Below are positions 8,372-23,394 of a DNA stretch of 64,000 nucleotides, in pieces. The notes beneath the pieces were generated by a model that worked only from the letters and a program-made list of their open reading frames with translations, did not search any database and was not told where the DNA came from. This DNA comes from Sphingomonadaceae bacterium. GTDB lineage: Bacteria > Pseudomonadota > Alphaproteobacteria > Sphingomonadales > Sphingomonadaceae. The stretch lies in the NCBI GenBank assembly GCA_021300355.1, contig JAJTEF010000002.1, positions 27,023 to 91,022 on the forward strand, in the 5' to 3' direction. The position numbers were made by a program, and so were the translations under genes. Positions within the stretch are counted from its first letter, which is position 1; each line of letters starts with the position of its first letter.

Positions 8372-8905
8372 GCAGCCGCCCCTAGCAGGGCTGCCCCGCC
8401 CCTTCAAGCATGGCGGAACGCCTGTAGAGCGGCGCCCTAAAACCGAGGCGTCCGATTGCGGTCATTTTACCCAACAGATTCGTCAAATCTTGGATTAGCG
8501 ACAACTTGACGTGCCCCTGCGCAGGCGGGGGACTGAAAACGGAGGTATAAACGTAGCGCTTAGCGAGGGGCAATCATTTCATCGTCGCAGGTACCTTTTG
8601 TATCCTTAAGGGCCAAATCCGGCCCTCTTGCAGGTGCTGCGCCGCCGCAGAATTGGCTGTGATGGGCGCAGGCCGGGGTTGACCCTCACCGCCTGCGGCT
8701 CTATACATCGTCCAACATCTGCCCCATCGGGATTGGCCTTGTCGTCGCGCAACTTGGCTAAAGCATTGAAGGGTCTGGATTTTCACATACGCGAAACGGC
8801 TGCACGGCAGGACCCGAATCTTCGGACCTTTGCCATGCGGCCTTTTCTTGTCTGGTGAAAACGAATTTAGCGCGTTTGACATTTCTAACTGAGGCAAAGC
8901 ACCTT
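8372..8905. other. Gene-less region between lepA and rpoB
   Basis: I see no convincing gene, tRNA or ribosomal protein remnant in these 534 bases. The region should hold the divergent promoters of lepA and rpoBC, but no clear -35/-10 pair stands out. It contains a GC-rich palindrome at 8514-8530 and a short inverted repeat (AGGGCC/GGCCCT) at 8609-8626. The open frames that cross it have no family resemblance. Confidence 0.6.
8514..8530. repeat. GC-rich palindrome (CCTGCGCAGG core)
   Basis: The sequence CCCCTGCGCAGGCGGGG forms a near-perfect palindrome. Related CTGCGCAGG cores occur at 53722-53744, and similar hairpins at 56585-56669, so it is probably one member of a dispersed intergenic repeat family common in sphingomonads. 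Confidence 0.45.
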
Positions 8906-11900
8906 ATGGCAACCCGTACCGCTCCTGCGACACTCTCGCGTCAAAAGCGTATCCGCAAAATCTTCGGTAACATCCACGAAGTTATCGACATGCCCAACCT
9001 GATTGAGGTTCAGCGCGAAAGCTATGAGCAGTTCCTGCGCTCTGACCCGTCCATTGGTTATGTATCCGGCCTCGAAAAAACGCTGCGCAGCGTTTTCCCG
9101 ATTAAGGATTTTGCCGGAACGTCGGAACTCGACTTCGTCCATTACGAACTCGAAGATCCCAAATATGACGTTGAAGAATGCCGTCAGCGCGGAATTACCT
9201 ATGCCGCACAGATGAAGGTGACATTGCGCCTTATCGTGTTTGAGGTTGACCCCGACACCGAAGCACGTTCGGTCCTCGATATTAAGGAGCAGGACGTATA
9301 CATGGGCGACATGCCGCTCATGACGCATAACGGCACATTCTTCGTCAACGGTACAGAGCGCGTTATCGTTTCGCAGATGCACCGTTCGCCGGGCGTTCTT
9401 TTTGACCATGACCGCGGTAAAACGCACTCGTCGGGCAAATATCTGTTCGCCGCGCGCGTCATTCCTTACCGTGGTTCGTGGCTCGACTTTGAATTTGATG
9501 CCAAGGATATCGTCAACGTCCGTATCGACCGTAAGCGCAAGTTGCCGGTCACGACCTTGCTCTACTCGCTGGGTCTGAACGACGAAGAAATCCTGAGCCA
9601 CTTCTACGACCGCGTGACATTTGAACGCGGCACCGGTGGCTGGAAAATCCCGTTCAACGCGGAACAATGGCGTGCGTCGAAACCGATGTTCGACATCGTG
9701 GATGCAAAGACCGGCGAAGTCGTGTTCCCTGCAGGCACCAAGGTTACGCCACGCGCCGCGAACAAAGCGGTTAAGGATGGCCTGACGCATCTGCTGATCC
9801 CGACCGAAGAAATCTTTGGCCGTTATTCGGCATTCGACCTGATCGACGAAAAGACAGGCCGGATTTATGTTGAAGCCGGTGACGAAATCACCGCTGAAAA
9901 CCTTGAAGCACTCGACAAGGCCGGCATCGACAGCCTTGAGCTGCTCGACATCGACCATGTTATCACCGGCGCATGGATGCGCAACACGCTAAAGGCCGAC
10001 AAGGCCGAGAACCGCGACATGGGCCTTGATGCGATCTACCGCGTCATGCGTCCTGGCGAGCCGCCAACGCGCGAAACCGCCGAAGCATTGTTCGCTGGCC
10101 TGTTCTTCGATCCAGACCGCTACGACCTCAGCGCCGTTGGCCGCGTGAAGTTGAACATGCGTCTGCAGCTTGACGTTGAAGACACGCTCACCACCTTGCG
10201 GACGGAGGATATCCTCGCCGTGGTCAAGGAACTGGTGAACCTGAAGGACGGCAAGGGCGAAATCGACGATATCGATAACCTCGGCAACCGTCGTGTCCGT
10301 TCGGTCGGCGAATTGCTTGAAAACCAGTACCGCGTCGGTCTGCTCCGTATGGAGCGCGCCGTGAAAGAACGTATGAGCTCGGTTGACGTATCGACCGTGA
10401 TGCCAAACGATCTGATCAACGCAAAGCCAGCGGTTGCTGCGGTGCGCGAATTCTTCGGCAGCTCGCAGTTGTCGCAGTTTATGGATCAGACCAACCCGCT
10501 TTCGGAAGTCACCCACAAGCGCCGTGTTTCGGCCCTTGGACCAGGTGGTCTGACGCGTGAGCGCGCTGGCTTTGAAGTCCGCGACGTTCACCCAACGCAT
10601 TATGGCCGTATCTGCCCGATTGAAACGCCAGAAGGTCCGAACATCGGTCTGATCAACTCGCTGGCATCATTCAGCCGCGTCAACAAATATGGCTTTATCG
10701 AAACGCCTTACCGCAAGGTTATCGACAATAAAGTCACCGACGACGTGGTCTATCTCTCCGCCATGGAAGAGCAGAAGAACACCATCGCGCAGGCGAACGC
10801 CGAACTGAACGCCGATGGCAGCTTTGCCGAAGACCTGATTTCGTCACGTGAAGCTGGCGAATTCCTGATGGCACCGCGCGACCAGATCACGTTGATGGAC
10901 GTTTCGCCAAAGCAGCTGGTTTCGGTTGCTGCGTCGCTCATCCCGTTCCTGGAAAACGATGACGCAAACCGTGCATTGATGGGTTCGAACATGCAACGTC
11001 AGGCCGTGCCTTTGCTCCGCGCAGAAGCACCGTTTGTCGGCACCGGCATGGAAGAAACCGTGGCCCGCGATTCCGGCGCTGCTATCGCTGCACGCCGTAC
11101 CGGTATCGTCGACCAAGTCGATGCGACCCGTATCGTTGTCCGCGTGACCGGCGACGTTGAACCCGGCAAGTCGGGCGTCGACATCTACACGCTGCAAAAG
11201 TTCCAGCGTTCGAACCAAAACACCTGCATCAACCAAAAGCCACTGGTGAAGGTTGGTGACGTCATCGAAGCTGGCGACATCATCGCTGATGGTCCTTCGA
11301 CCGAACTGGGCGAACTCGCACTGGGCAAGAACAGCCTCGTCGCGTTTATGCCTTGGAACGGTTACAACTACGAAGACTCGATCTTGATCTCCGAACGCAT
11401 CGTGAAAGACGATGTCTTCACATCGGTCCACATCGAAGAATTCGAAGTTATGGCCCGCGATACAAAGCTTGGACCTGAAGATATTACCCGCGATATTCCA
11501 AACGTAGGTGAAGAAGCGCTTCGCAGCCTCGATGAAGCTGGCATCGTGTACATCGGCGCAGAAGTGCACCCCGGTGACATTCTGGTCGGCAAGATCACGC
11601 CAAAGGGCGAAAGCCCAATGACGCCAGAAGAAAAGCTGCTGCGCGCCATCTTTGGTGAAAAGGCAAGCGACGTGCGCGACACATCGTTGCGTCTGTCACC
11701 TGGTGTAGCTGGTACTGTTGTTGAAGTGCGCGTGTTTAACCGCCACGGCATCGACAAGGACGAGCGTGCGATGGCCATCGAACGCGAAGAAATCGAGCGT
11801 CTTGCGAAGGATCGCGAGGACGAACGTTCGATTTTGAACCGTGCGACCTACAACCGCCTGAAAGACATGCTTATTGGTCAAACTGCAGCCGCAGCGCCAA

Positions 11901-13063
11901 AGGGTATCAAGAAGGGCGACAAGATCACTGAGGATAATCTCAGCGAAGTCGAGCGTCACGAATGGTGGAAAATCGCGGTTGCCGACGACAAGATCCAGGG
12001 CGACCTCGAAGCGGTCAAGGTTCAGTATGACGATGCCGTCAAGCTGATCGTTGAGAAGTTCGAAGATCGTCGTGAGAAGCTGGAGCGCGGTGATGAACTC
12101 GCACCTGGCGTGCTCAAGATGGTCAAGGTGTTCGTCGCGGTGAAGCGTAAGCTGCAGCCAGGCGACAAGATGGCCGGACGTCACGGAAACAAGGGTGTTA
12201 TCTCGCGGATCCTTCCGCAAGAAGACATGCCATTCCTTGCCGATGGTACACCTGTCGACATCGTTCTCAACCCGTTGGGCGTTCCATCGCGTATGAACGT
12301 CGGACAGATTTTCGAAACCCACCTTGGCTGGGCCGCACGCGGCCTGGGTATGCAAATTGGAGAGGCTTTGGAAGAGTGGCGACACAATAACCCGAACCCC
12401 GAAGCCGCGGCACCGCCAGCGATCGTGCGCGAACGTTTGGCGAAAGCCTATGGCGAAGATTATGCCGACGAGATCAAGGGCCGCAGCGACGCGGACATCA
12501 TTGAACTTGCAAGCAATGTCGTCACCGGCGTTCCAATGGGCACACCTGTGTTCGACGGCGCACGTGAAGCGGACGTTACCACTATGCTCCAGCTCGCTGG
12601 ACTTGACGGTTCGGGTCAATCCGACCTGTTCGACGGCCGTACCGGTGACAAGTTCGACCGCAAGGTAACCGTAGGCATCATCTACATGCTGAAATTGCAT
12701 CACCTTGTTGATGACAAGATCCACGCCCGTTCAATCGGACCGTACAGCCTTGTTACGCAGCAGCCACTTGGTGGTAAGGCGCAATTCGGTGGTCAGCGTT
12801 TCGGGGAAATGGAATGCTGGGCACTTCAGGCATATGGCGCGGCCTATACCTTGCAGGAAATGCTCACGGTCAAATCCGATGACGTTATCGGGCGTACCAA
12901 GGTTTACGAAGCGATCGTCAAGGGTGACGACAGCTTTGAAGCCGGTATCCCCGAAAGCTTCAACGTTCTGGTTAAGGAAATGCGCTCATTGGGTCTGAAT
13001 GTTGACCTGAAGGCACATGACTTGATCGAAGGTGACGAGGGCTTTGCCGAGGCAGCGGAATAA
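8906..13063 (+). CDS. rpoB: DNA-directed RNA polymerase subunit beta
   Basis: The 1385-residue protein is the beta subunit of core RNA polymerase. I start it at the ATG at 8906 ([21 protein letters not shown]), the usual alphaproteobacterial N-terminus, with a GAGG element 12 nt upstream. The rifampicin-binding cluster near residues 519-550 reads [16 protein letters not shown] and [13 protein letters not shown]. The resistance positions equivalent to E. coli D516, H526 and S531 are wild type, while the residue equivalent to N518 is Thr. The C-terminal [18 protein letters not shown] and KSDDVIGR segments are intact. It is 86 bp ahead of rpoC. Unusually, rplJ and rplL are not immediately upstream. 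Confidence 0.98.
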   Translation: MATRTAPATLSRQKRIRKIFGNIHEVIDMPNLIEVQRESYEQFLRSDPSIGYVSGLEKTLRSVFPIKDFAGTSELDFVHYELEDPKYDVEECRQRGITYAAQMKVTLRLIVFEVDPDTEARSVLDIKEQDVYMGDMPLMTHNGTFFVNGTERVIVSQMHRSPGVLFDHDRGKTHSSGKYLFAARVIPYRGSWLDFEFDAKDIVNVRIDRKRKLPVTTLLYSLGLNDEEILSHFYDRVTFERGTGGWKIPFNAEQWRASKPMFDIVDAKTGEVVFPAGTKVTPRAANKAVKDGLTHLLIPTEEIFGRYSAFDLIDEKTGRIYVEAGDEITAENLEALDKAGIDSLELLDIDHVITGAWMRNTLKADKAENRDMGLDAIYRVMRPGEPPTRETAEALFAGLFFDPDRYDLSAVGRVKLNMRLQLDVEDTLTTLRTEDILAVVKELVNLKDGKGEIDDIDNLGNRRVRSVGELLENQYRVGLLRMERAVKERMSSVDVSTVMPNDLINAKPAVAAVREFFGSSQLSQFMDQTNPLSEVTHKRRVSALGPGGLTRERAGFEVRDVHPTHYGRICPIETPEGPNIGLINSLASFSRVNKYGFIETPYRKVIDNKVTDDVVYLSAMEEQKNTIAQANAELNADGSFAEDLISSREAGEFLMAPRDQITLMDVSPKQLVSVAASLIPFLENDDANRALMGSNMQRQAVPLLRAEAPFVGTGMEETVARDSGAAIAARRTGIVDQVDATRIVVRVTGDVEPGKSGVDIYTLQKFQRSNQNTCINQKPLVKVGDVIEAGDIIADGPSTELGELALGKNSLVAFMPWNGYNYEDSILISERIVKDDVFTSVHIEEFEVMARDTKLGPEDITRDIPNVGEEALRSLDEAGIVYIGAEVHPGDILVGKITPKGESPMTPEEKLLRAIFGEKASDVRDTSLRLSPGVAGTVVEVRVFNRHGIDKDERAMAIEREEIERLAKDREDERSILNRATYNRLKDMLIGQTAAAAPKGIKKGDKITEDNLSEVERHEWWKIAVADDKIQGDLEAVKVQYDDAVKLIVEKFEDRREKLERGDELAPGVLKMVKVFVAVKRKLQPGDKMAGRHGNKGVISRILPQEDMPFLADGTPVDIVLNPLGVPSRMNVGQIFETHLGWAARGLGMQIGEALEEWRHNNPNPEAAAPPAIVRERLAKAYGEDYADEIKGRSDADIIELASNVVTGVPMGTPVFDGAREADVTTMLQLAGLDGSGQSDLFDGRTGDKFDRKVTVGIIYMLKLHHLVDDKIHARSIGPYSLVTQQPLGGKAQFGGQRFGEMECWALQAYGAAYTLQEMLTVKSDDVIGRTKVYEAIVKGDDSFEAGIPESFNVLVKEMRSLGLNVDLKAHDLIEGDEGFAEAAE

Positions 13064-13089
13064 GCAGAGCCGGGCGGACTTAGATCCGC

Positions 13090-13110
13090 CCCCTGCCCCT
13101 GCCCCTGCCC
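13090..13110 (+). repeat. CCCCTG hexamer repeat in the rpoB-rpoC spacer
   Basis: Three exact tandem CCCCTG units (13090-13107) plus CCC sit between rpoB and rpoC. They are followed by a small hairpin GGGC-AAAA-GCCC (13123-13134) directly before the rpoC Shine-Dalgarno GAGG at 13138. The tract could vary in copy number. No function is known. Confidence 0.5.
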
Positions 13111-13149
13111 TTAGGTTTTCATGGGCAAAAGCCCTATGAGGAAAAGATT

Positions 13150-17430
<4,281 letters not shown>

Positions 17431-17454
17431 GCTTCGCTTCCCTAAAGGAATGAC

Positions 17455-17489
17455 AAAAGCCCGCTGGAAGCAATTCCGGCGGGCTTTTT
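17455..17489 (+). terminator. Intrinsic terminator after rpoC
   Basis: A 12-bp stem AGCCCGCTGGAA with TTCCGGCGGGCT (one G-U pair), loop GCAA, is followed by TTTTT at 17485-17489 and lies 24 bp after the rpoC stop. Confidence 0.92.
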
Positions 17490-17570
17490 GCTGTGTTACG
17501 TGAATAAATCACTGGCCTAATCATTGCGCACTACATATACAGTGACGGAAGACAATTGAGGGCGGGTTGG

Positions 17571-18848
17571 ATGTTTGAAACAATACGGGCTTGGGTGAAA
17601 CGGCACCGCGTCTGGTCAGCGATTATCGCGCTTGTACTGCTATTCATTCTCCACCGCATCGTTCGCCCTACTCCGCATGACTATGAATATGTCAGCGAGA
17701 CCGTCACGCGCGGCGAAGTTCTGCGCAAGGTTTCGGCCAGCGGCAAAATACGTGCGCTGAACACAATCAAGGTCGGCACCGAGGTGTCGGGCCAAGTCAC
17801 CAAGGTCTACGTCGATTTCAATTCGCCCGTGAAGGCGGGCCAGGTCCTCGCCGAGATCGACTCAACCCGCGTGCGTGCCCGGGTGCAGCAGTCCGAAGCG
17901 CAAGTAGCGCTTGCCCGCGCCGGTTTGCAGCAAACGGTTGCCAATGTCGCCCGTGCGCGGTCGGAGCTTGAGATACAGGAACGCGATTTTGCGCGGCAAC
18001 GTGAGCTGGCCGAGCGCGGCTTTGTGTCGAAGGCAGGCCTCGACATCGCGCAAAGCAAGCTTAACAGCGCGCGCAACGCCTTGCAGGTTGCACTGGCGCA
18101 AACGCAAAGCGGCAATGCGCAGATCAGCCAAGGCACAGCGGAGCTTTCGTCAGCGCGGCTCGATCTCAACCGCACCGTGATTGTCGCCCCCGCCAGCGGC
18201 GTTATCATCAATAAACTTGTGGAACCCGGCACCACCGTCGCCGCCAGTTTCCAGACCCCGAACCTGTTCGAAATCGCGGCCGACACCACCAAGATGCAAG
18301 TTGAGGCATCGGTTGACGAAGCGGACATCGGTCAGATTATCGAGGGCCAAGATGTGACCTTCACCGTCGACAGTTACCCGAATGATATATTCCGCGCCAA
18401 AGTGCGGCAGGTCCGTCAAGCGCCCGTCGAAACGCAAAATGTCGTCAGCTATCTCGTCATCATCGATGTGGACAATAAAGACGGCAAATTGCTGCCCGGT
18501 ATGACCGCAAATGTAGAAATCATCACTGGCGCAAAGGCCAATGTGTTGCGCGTGCCAACCAACGCGCTTCGCTTCCGTCCCAAATTGGCCGACCGGGGCG
18601 AACCGAAAGAAGAAAAACCTGGGGCGCCTGCGAAAAAGGAAACACCCAAGCCTTCATTGTATCTGGCGGGAACCGATCTGTATCGACCGGTCATGAAACA
18701 GGTCCAAATCGGCTTACAAGGTGACGATTATACCGAAGTGACTTCGGGCATCAAAGCGGGCGACAAAGTTCTCATCCGGACAAAATCCCTGAAGCCGAAG
18801 GTCCAAACCGACGACAATGCGGACGAAGATGACAGCGCCGCTTCTTGA
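17571..18848 (+). CDS. MacA-like periplasmic adaptor (HlyD family)
   Basis: The 425-residue protein has one N-terminal membrane anchor (about residues 14-30, IIALVLLFIL), a biotinyl-lipoyl-like half (GTEVSGQVTKV), a long alpha-helical hairpin rich in Ala, Gln and Arg, the second lipoyl half (APASGVIINKLVEPGTTV) and a beta-barrel domain. A Pro/Lys-rich insertion near residues 345-365 interrupts the C-terminal region. A GAGGGCGGG element precedes the ATG at 17571. An in-frame TTG at 17556 is less likely. The protein would bridge the MacB-type permease and an outer-membrane channel. No TolC gene is nearby. It overlaps the ATPase gene by 20 bp. Confidence 0.9.
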   Translation: MFETIRAWVKRHRVWSAIIALVLLFILHRIVRPTPHDYEYVSETVTRGEVLRKVSASGKIRALNTIKVGTEVSGQVTKVYVDFNSPVKAGQVLAEIDSTRVRARVQQSEAQVALARAGLQQTVANVARARSELEIQERDFARQRELAERGFVSKAGLDIAQSKLNSARNALQVALAQTQSGNAQISQGTAELSSARLDLNRTVIVAPASGVIINKLVEPGTTVAASFQTPNLFEIAADTTKMQVEASVDEADIGQIIEGQDVTFTVDSYPNDIFRAKVRQVRQAPVETQNVVSYLVIIDVDNKDGKLLPGMTANVEIITGAKANVLRVPTNALRFRPKLADRGEPKEEKPGAPAKKETPKPSLYLAGTDLYRPVMKQVQIGLQGDDYTEVTSGIKAGDKVLIRTKSLKPKVQTDDNADEDDSAAS

Positions 18849-19542
18849 AACGCATGATCTGTTAAAAGATTATGTGATCGGCGGTGAGGTTCTGCACGCC
18901 GTCAACGGCGTTTCGCTGACCATAAAACGTGGCGAGTTCGTTGCGATCATGGGTGCCAGCGGTTCGGGCAAATCGACGTTCATGAATATGATCGGTTGTC
19001 TGGATGTCCCAACGTCCGGAACCTTGTTACTCGACGGCATTGATACCAAAACGCTCGACAGCGACGCATTGGCTGAAATCCGCAACCGCAAAATTGGCTT
19101 TGTGTTTCAACAGTTCAACCTGCTCGCCCGCACGAGCGCGTTGGACAATGTGGCGGTGCCGCTCATTTACGCGGGCCTTGGCTATACCGAACGCCGGGAA
19201 CGTGCGCAGGCGAAGCTTGAGGCGATGGGACTTGGCAACCGTTTGCAGAATACCCCTGCCAAGCTGTCGGGTGGTCAGCAACAGCGCGTCGCCATCGCCC
19301 GTGCGTTGGTCACCGATCCGCTCATGCTGCTTGCTGACGAACCAACAGGCGCGCTGGATACCCAGACATCGCTCGATATTATGGGTATTTTCCAGAAACT
19401 GAACGACGAAGGCATCACGCTCATCGTCGTCACGCATGAGCCGGACATTGCCGAATATGCCGAACGGCGGATTGTCTTTCGCGACGGACGGGTCATTGAA
19501 GATGCTGCGGTCAAATCGCGACGCCGCGCGGTTGCCGGATGA
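18829..19542 (+). CDS. MacB-type ABC transporter ATPase subunit
   Basis: The 237-residue ATPase belongs to the MacB/LolD/FtsE group. It has Walker A GASGSGKST, Q-loop FVFQQFNLL, signature LSGGQQQR, Walker B LLADEPTGALD and the switch histidine in VVTHE. I prefer the ATG at 18829. An ATG 12 bp earlier would also work. The gene overlaps the adaptor stop, and its own stop overlaps the permease start (ATGA), so the three genes are a tight operon. It powers a mechanotransmission-type exporter for peptides, lipoproteins or macrolide-like compounds. The substrate is unknown. Confidence 0.93.
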   Translation: MTAPLLETHDLLKDYVIGGEVLHAVNGVSLTIKRGEFVAIMGASGSGKSTFMNMIGCLDVPTSGTLLLDGIDTKTLDSDALAEIRNRKIGFVFQQFNLLARTSALDNVAVPLIYAGLGYTERRERAQAKLEAMGLGNRLQNTPAKLSGGQQQRVAIARALVTDPLMLLADEPTGALDTQTSLDIMGIFQKLNDEGITLIVVTHEPDIAEYAERRIVFRDGRVIEDAAVKSRRRAVAG

Positions 19543-20789
19543 GTAAGCTGCTGAACTCCATCGCTGGCTGGGGCGTCAATATTGCAATTGCGATGACGGC
19601 GCTGCGCACCAATCTGATGCGCTCCATCCTCACCACACTTGGCGTGATGATTGGGGTATTCTCCGTCATCTTGGCGGTAGCGGTGGGCAATGGCGCACAG
19701 GTTTCCGTAACGCAGCAGATCGCGACTTTAGGTTCAAATATGGCCATCGTCGTGCCGCAGCCCGACAGTGGCAGCGGCCCGCCACGCTCCACAGACCGCG
19801 GCCGCTTAACCGAGCGCGATGGCCGCGCCATTTTGCGTCAGGTATCGGGCGTGAGCGCTGTCGCACCCCAAATCCGCAGCAGCGTCCAACTGGTCACACC
19901 GGGCCGCAGCGCCACCACACAAGCGACTGGCGCCACACCTGAATATGGCATTGTGTCCAACGTCACCGCGTCCGAAGGCCGTTTCCTCACCGATGGCGAT
20001 GTCGGTGCGGCCGCACGTGTTGTTGTGATCGGACAGACGGTTGCCGACAAGCTGTTCGCAGATGCAAATCCTGTGGGCGAAACCGTACGCATCAATCGCG
20101 TCCCATTTAAGGTGATCGGTTTGCTCGAAAGCAAGGGCAGCAATTTGGGTAATGACAATGACGACCAAATTGTCGTGCCCATCACGACGCTGCGCCAGCG
20201 GCTGCAGACGACGGCGATGCAGGGGCCGGACGATGTGACGCTGCTGTTCGTCGGTTTCGAGGATGAAGATTCACTGCTCGCGGGGCAGCAGGACATCAAA
20301 CGCATGTTGCGCGACCGCTACCGCGTACCCAAAGGAAGAATTAGTCCGTTCACTGTGCGCACAACAACGGAAATCGCCGAGACGACCAGTCAAGTGACGC
20401 AGATATTTCAGGCCGTTTTGGTCGCCATCGCATCCATATCTTTGCTGGTGGGCGGGATCGGTATCATGAACATCATGCTGGTCAGCGTTACCGAACGCAC
20501 ACGCGAAATCGGCCTTCGCATGGCATTGGGGGCAAAGCGCAGCGACATCCGTAACCAGTTCCTCGTTGAAGCCGCTGTGCTGTGCGTCATCGGCGGCGCT
20601 ATCGGCCTAACCTTGGCCGTGCTCGCTGCAGCGGTTTTTCAGCAAGTGGCTGACTTCCCCGCCCCGGTTGGGTTGGACACGGCATTGATGTCCGTCGCGT
20701 TTTCCGCAGTTATCGGCATCCTATTTGGCGGCTACCCGGCCATCAGGGCATCACGCCTTTCGCCGATCGAAGCGTTGCGGAGCGAATAA
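19539..20789 (+). CDS. MacB-type ABC transporter permease
   Basis: The 416-residue permease has the MacB layout: an N-terminal helix (LRSILTTLGVMIGVFSVILAV) after an amphipathic segment, a large periplasmic MacB_PCD domain (about 50-290), then an FtsX domain with three helices, including SISLLVGGIGIMNIMLVSVTERTREIG. The TERTREIGLRMALGAK coupling motif is conserved. It lacks its own ATPase domain, unlike E. coli MacB, and relies on the separate upstream ATPase. It converges on the TonB receptor gene with no spacing. Confidence 0.93.
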   Translation: MSKLLNSIAGWGVNIAIAMTALRTNLMRSILTTLGVMIGVFSVILAVAVGNGAQVSVTQQIATLGSNMAIVVPQPDSGSGPPRSTDRGRLTERDGRAILRQVSGVSAVAPQIRSSVQLVTPGRSATTQATGATPEYGIVSNVTASEGRFLTDGDVGAAARVVVIGQTVADKLFADANPVGETVRINRVPFKVIGLLESKGSNLGNDNDDQIVVPITTLRQRLQTTAMQGPDDVTLLFVGFEDEDSLLAGQQDIKRMLRDRYRVPKGRISPFTVRTTTEIAETTSQVTQIFQAVLVAIASISLLVGGIGIMNIMLVSVTERTREIGLRMALGAKRSDIRNQFLVEAAVLCVIGGAIGLTLAVLAAAVFQQVADFPAPVGLDTALMSVAFSAVIGILFGGYPAIRASRLSPIEALRSE

Positions 20790-22904
20790 TCAGAATTTTC
20801 CGGACAAGGTCAGTTGAAGCAGCGGGTCGAGGGTGCGTTTCCGATTCACGATCTGATCGAGCTCTCCCGATGCCCGCGTGCCGGCATAAATAAACCGGTC
20901 TCGGTGGAAACCCGCCATGTCGGTCACTTGGAAACGCAGTGTCCCAAGGCTGAACTTGCTATATTCGAAAAATAGTGTCGATCGCGTGCCCTCATGCTGG
21001 CGCCTGATCTCGTTGAAGAAATAGGCGTAATTCGGTTCCTGCACACTAAAGGATGCGCCGAAGACAAGGCCAAGGTCGGCCATGTCATAACGGATATCCC
21101 ATTGTTGATGCCACAATGGACGGTGGGACATGCGACGGTTCAGACCCGTGACGGGGTCGGTCACTTTGCTACCGTGATAATGGCCAATATATTTCGCTTC
21201 AATTCCAGCGAACCCAATAGGCTGTGTCAGCCAATCCAGCGGTAATGTTACCTCCAGCTCGGCATTCCATCGCTTGCTTTTGCCGATGTTCCCGGTGCCG
21301 TCAAATTGCGCAGTAATGTTCCCATTGCTGTCACGGACAGTGATAGGAACAAGGTCTTGGGTATCGCTGACCAACTGATATTCACCACGGAACTGAATGC
21401 TGCCGCGTTCCAGAAACTTGTGACGGATAAGGCCGGAGAAAGTCATTGTTTTTTCGGGCACAAGGTCTGCGTTGCCAGCGTCCACCTGATTGCCGACGGT
21501 CACATCGACCGACGTCGCAAACTCATTGAAGTTCAACTGCGCAACCTGACGCTCGGCGCGCAATTCCAAAGTGGTTTGCGGATTGATTGTCCACGTCGCA
21601 ATGGCACGGGGCTTGATAAATTGAAAGCGCCGCTCCGCTATACTGTCGCCTGACAATGTCAGTTTGGAAAATTCGGCAATGGCGCCTGCTTCAACTTTCC
21701 AAGATGGGCCGAGCGTCCATACGTCACTGACAAATGGTTCAAACCGCGTTTCTTGAACGAGGACATCTGATGCCGGAAAACTGGTCACCGCACCTGCGAC
21801 CGAATTGGCCACGCTGAAACGAGCATCAAGGCGATTATAAGCGATCTCAGCGCCGAATTGGACTGCGTGCCGGCCTAACCCACTCCAGTCATTCTGGATG
21901 CGTACAACGGCTTCTGTGGGCTTGTTACGGCTGCGCGTTTCAAACAACGTCACTGGCTGCCCCATGCGGGAAATTTCGATGCTACTATCGTTGCTTTCCT
22001 GCCCTGAACGATAAAGCGTGACAATTTTTGTTTTCGCCTTCGGCAAGGCCGAAAATTCAATGTCACCGCCAATTTCATAATTTAAATCGCTAATGGGACC
22101 GCCGCGCAGCAAAAGTTCATCAGCGATGTCAACACCGGAACCGTTGAAATAGTTACCATTCCGAATGTCAAAGCTGTCGCTCCAACGCACTTGGCCATTG
22201 AGGTTGACCTTGCTGTCGCCCAATTTGGTTTTGATGGCGCCACCCACGGCCGCTTGGTCATATCCGCCTTTGCCATTGTAAAAGCGCCGTTCCAGCAAGA
22301 CAGCCGATCCCGTCTTGAAATCTTCAGGACCAAATCCGTAGACCCGTTCCGAATAAGATGACACGTTCAATTCATAGCTTGTTTCGCCCCGCCGCAGCGT
22401 TGCCGACGCGTTCAATGATGGCTGGAAACCATAGCGGGTTCCGGCGATGATCGTCCCTTCATAGGTGCCGTTGACCTTTGCAGTCCGCTTACGGACGATG
22501 TTTATGACTTGCCCTTGCCCCTGCGTTTCGGTGTCCGCGCCCGCCTGCTCAGACAACTCAATATATTCGACCTGACTTGCCGGAATCCGGGACAGCATCG
22601 TCCACACGTCATCGGACTTTGTGGATGGCCGGTCCCCATCGATCAGAACATTACCGGCATTTTCGCCAAAGCCGCGACGCCCTTCACCTTCACTGATGGA
22701 AAACCCCGGGATGCGCTTCACCATGTCCAGCGCGGTGACGGGGGCGTAGGTGGTGAAAAAATCGGGTGTGAATTGCCGGCTGCCGGCCCGAACTGAAGAT
22801 GCCTCGGCATTTGCGCCGCTGTCATTGGCAACAGCTTGAGACGGTACAGTCATCACAGCCATAGCCGACGTCAACAGTGCCAGACGTAGTTCAAAAACGC
22901 GCAT
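20790..22904 (-). CDS. TonB-dependent receptor
   Basis: The 704-residue outer-membrane protein starts at the ATG at 22904, which has a GGAGGG element just upstream and a clear signal peptide (about 26 residues). Upstream in-frame starts give no signal. A plug domain follows with VLIDGDRPSTKSDDVWTMLSRIP and an IELSEQAGAD segment, then a beta-barrel with alternating polar and hydrophobic strands ending in the typical C-terminal phenylalanine. No N-terminal STN signalling domain is present. It imports an unknown ligand across the outer membrane with TonB energy. A small lipoprotein gene lies upstream on the same strand. No ligand-specific genes are near. Confidence 0.88.
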   Translation of the reverse strand: MRVFELRLALLTSAMAVMTVPSQAVANDSGANAEASSVRAGSRQFTPDFFTTYAPVTALDMVKRIPGFSISEGEGRRGFGENAGNVLIDGDRPSTKSDDVWTMLSRIPASQVEYIELSEQAGADTETQGQGQVINIVRKRTAKVNGTYEGTIIAGTRYGFQPSLNASATLRRGETSYELNVSSYSERVYGFGPEDFKTGSAVLLERRFYNGKGGYDQAAVGGAIKTKLGDSKVNLNGQVRWSDSFDIRNGNYFNGSGVDIADELLLRGGPISDLNYEIGGDIEFSALPKAKTKIVTLYRSGQESNDSSIEISRMGQPVTLFETRSRNKPTEAVVRIQNDWSGLGRHAVQFGAEIAYNRLDARFSVANSVAGAVTSFPASDVLVQETRFEPFVSDVWTLGPSWKVEAGAIAEFSKLTLSGDSIAERRFQFIKPRAIATWTINPQTTLELRAERQVAQLNFNEFATSVDVTVGNQVDAGNADLVPEKTMTFSGLIRHKFLERGSIQFRGEYQLVSDTQDLVPITVRDSNGNITAQFDGTGNIGKSKRWNAELEVTLPLDWLTQPIGFAGIEAKYIGHYHGSKVTDPVTGLNRRMSHRPLWHQQWDIRYDMADLGLVFGASFSVQEPNYAYFFNEIRRQHEGTRSTLFFEYSKFSLGTLRFQVTDMAGFHRDRFIYAGTRASGELDQIVNRKRTLDPLLQLTLSGKF

Positions 22905-23083
22905 CAACCCTCCACGAGACCCGCGGGCATCTTCCCCGTCGGTCTTTGCCGATGCCTTAACGGACCGCAGGCCTTGGGCGAAAGCTGCGTTCGACCAAAA
23001 AGCGTAGCAATCGACGAGATACAAAGTTTTGATGCAAATTGGCCGTTGGTCGACAGCCATTACCGGTTGGCAGACAAATACGC

Positions 23084-23389
23084 TTACCGCGCGCGATTCT
23101 TTTCCCGCTCAATCTGTTTGCTCAGGTCCGCTGCCTTTTTGCAAGCGCCTCGATCACCGTCGGCACAGCGTTTATTCTCCTTGGCACGTTTACGGCTGAG
23201 CTTACCAAGAGCTTCGTCGCGTTTACGCATTTCACGGCCGCGTTTTTCATCAGCTTCCGCTTGACTGGTCGTCAAAACATCTAAGGTCTTTGAAACGGCT
23301 TTCATCGGTGCGTTCGTAACATTGGACACGATCGAAGCAACGCATCCTTGGAGGAGCACACACAGCAAAGCACAAACAATCAAACGCAT
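23084..23389 (-). CDS. Small basic lipoprotein of unknown function
   Basis: The 101-residue product has a lipoprotein signal peptide with lipobox LLQGC (Cys16). It is followed by a short hydrophobic stretch and a highly charged, probably helical C-terminal half rich in Lys, Arg and Glu, with two cysteines in CADGDRGACK. I do not recognise the family. The start codon is preceded by an uninterrupted run of nine Gs (minus strand, 23395-23403) ending 5 nt before the ATG, so the Shine-Dalgarno element lies in a slippage-prone tract. It lies between galU and the TonB receptor gene on the same strand. Confidence 0.75.
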   Translation of the reverse strand: MRLIVCALLCVLLQGCVASIVSNVTNAPMKAVSKTLDVLTTSQAEADEKRGREMRKRDEALGKLSRKRAKENKRCADGDRGACKKAADLSKQIEREKNRAR

Positions 23390-23394
23390 TTCGA

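Noticed and set aside
8876-8881. TTGACA as a -35 box for rpoB
   Set aside because: It lies only 25-30 bp before the start codon, so a -10 box and transcript start would fall at or inside the gene, and no -10 match is seen.
8574-8897. Minus-strand frame in the lepA-rpoB spacer
   Set aside because: No Shine-Dalgarno, no hydrophobic core and no family resemblance.
8885-9958. Long open frame antisense to rpoB
   Set aside because: It mirrors the codon bias of rpoB and has no recognisable domain or ribosome-binding site.
11696-12724. Second long antisense open frame in rpoB
   Set aside because: Same reason: a shadow of a strongly biased coding strand.
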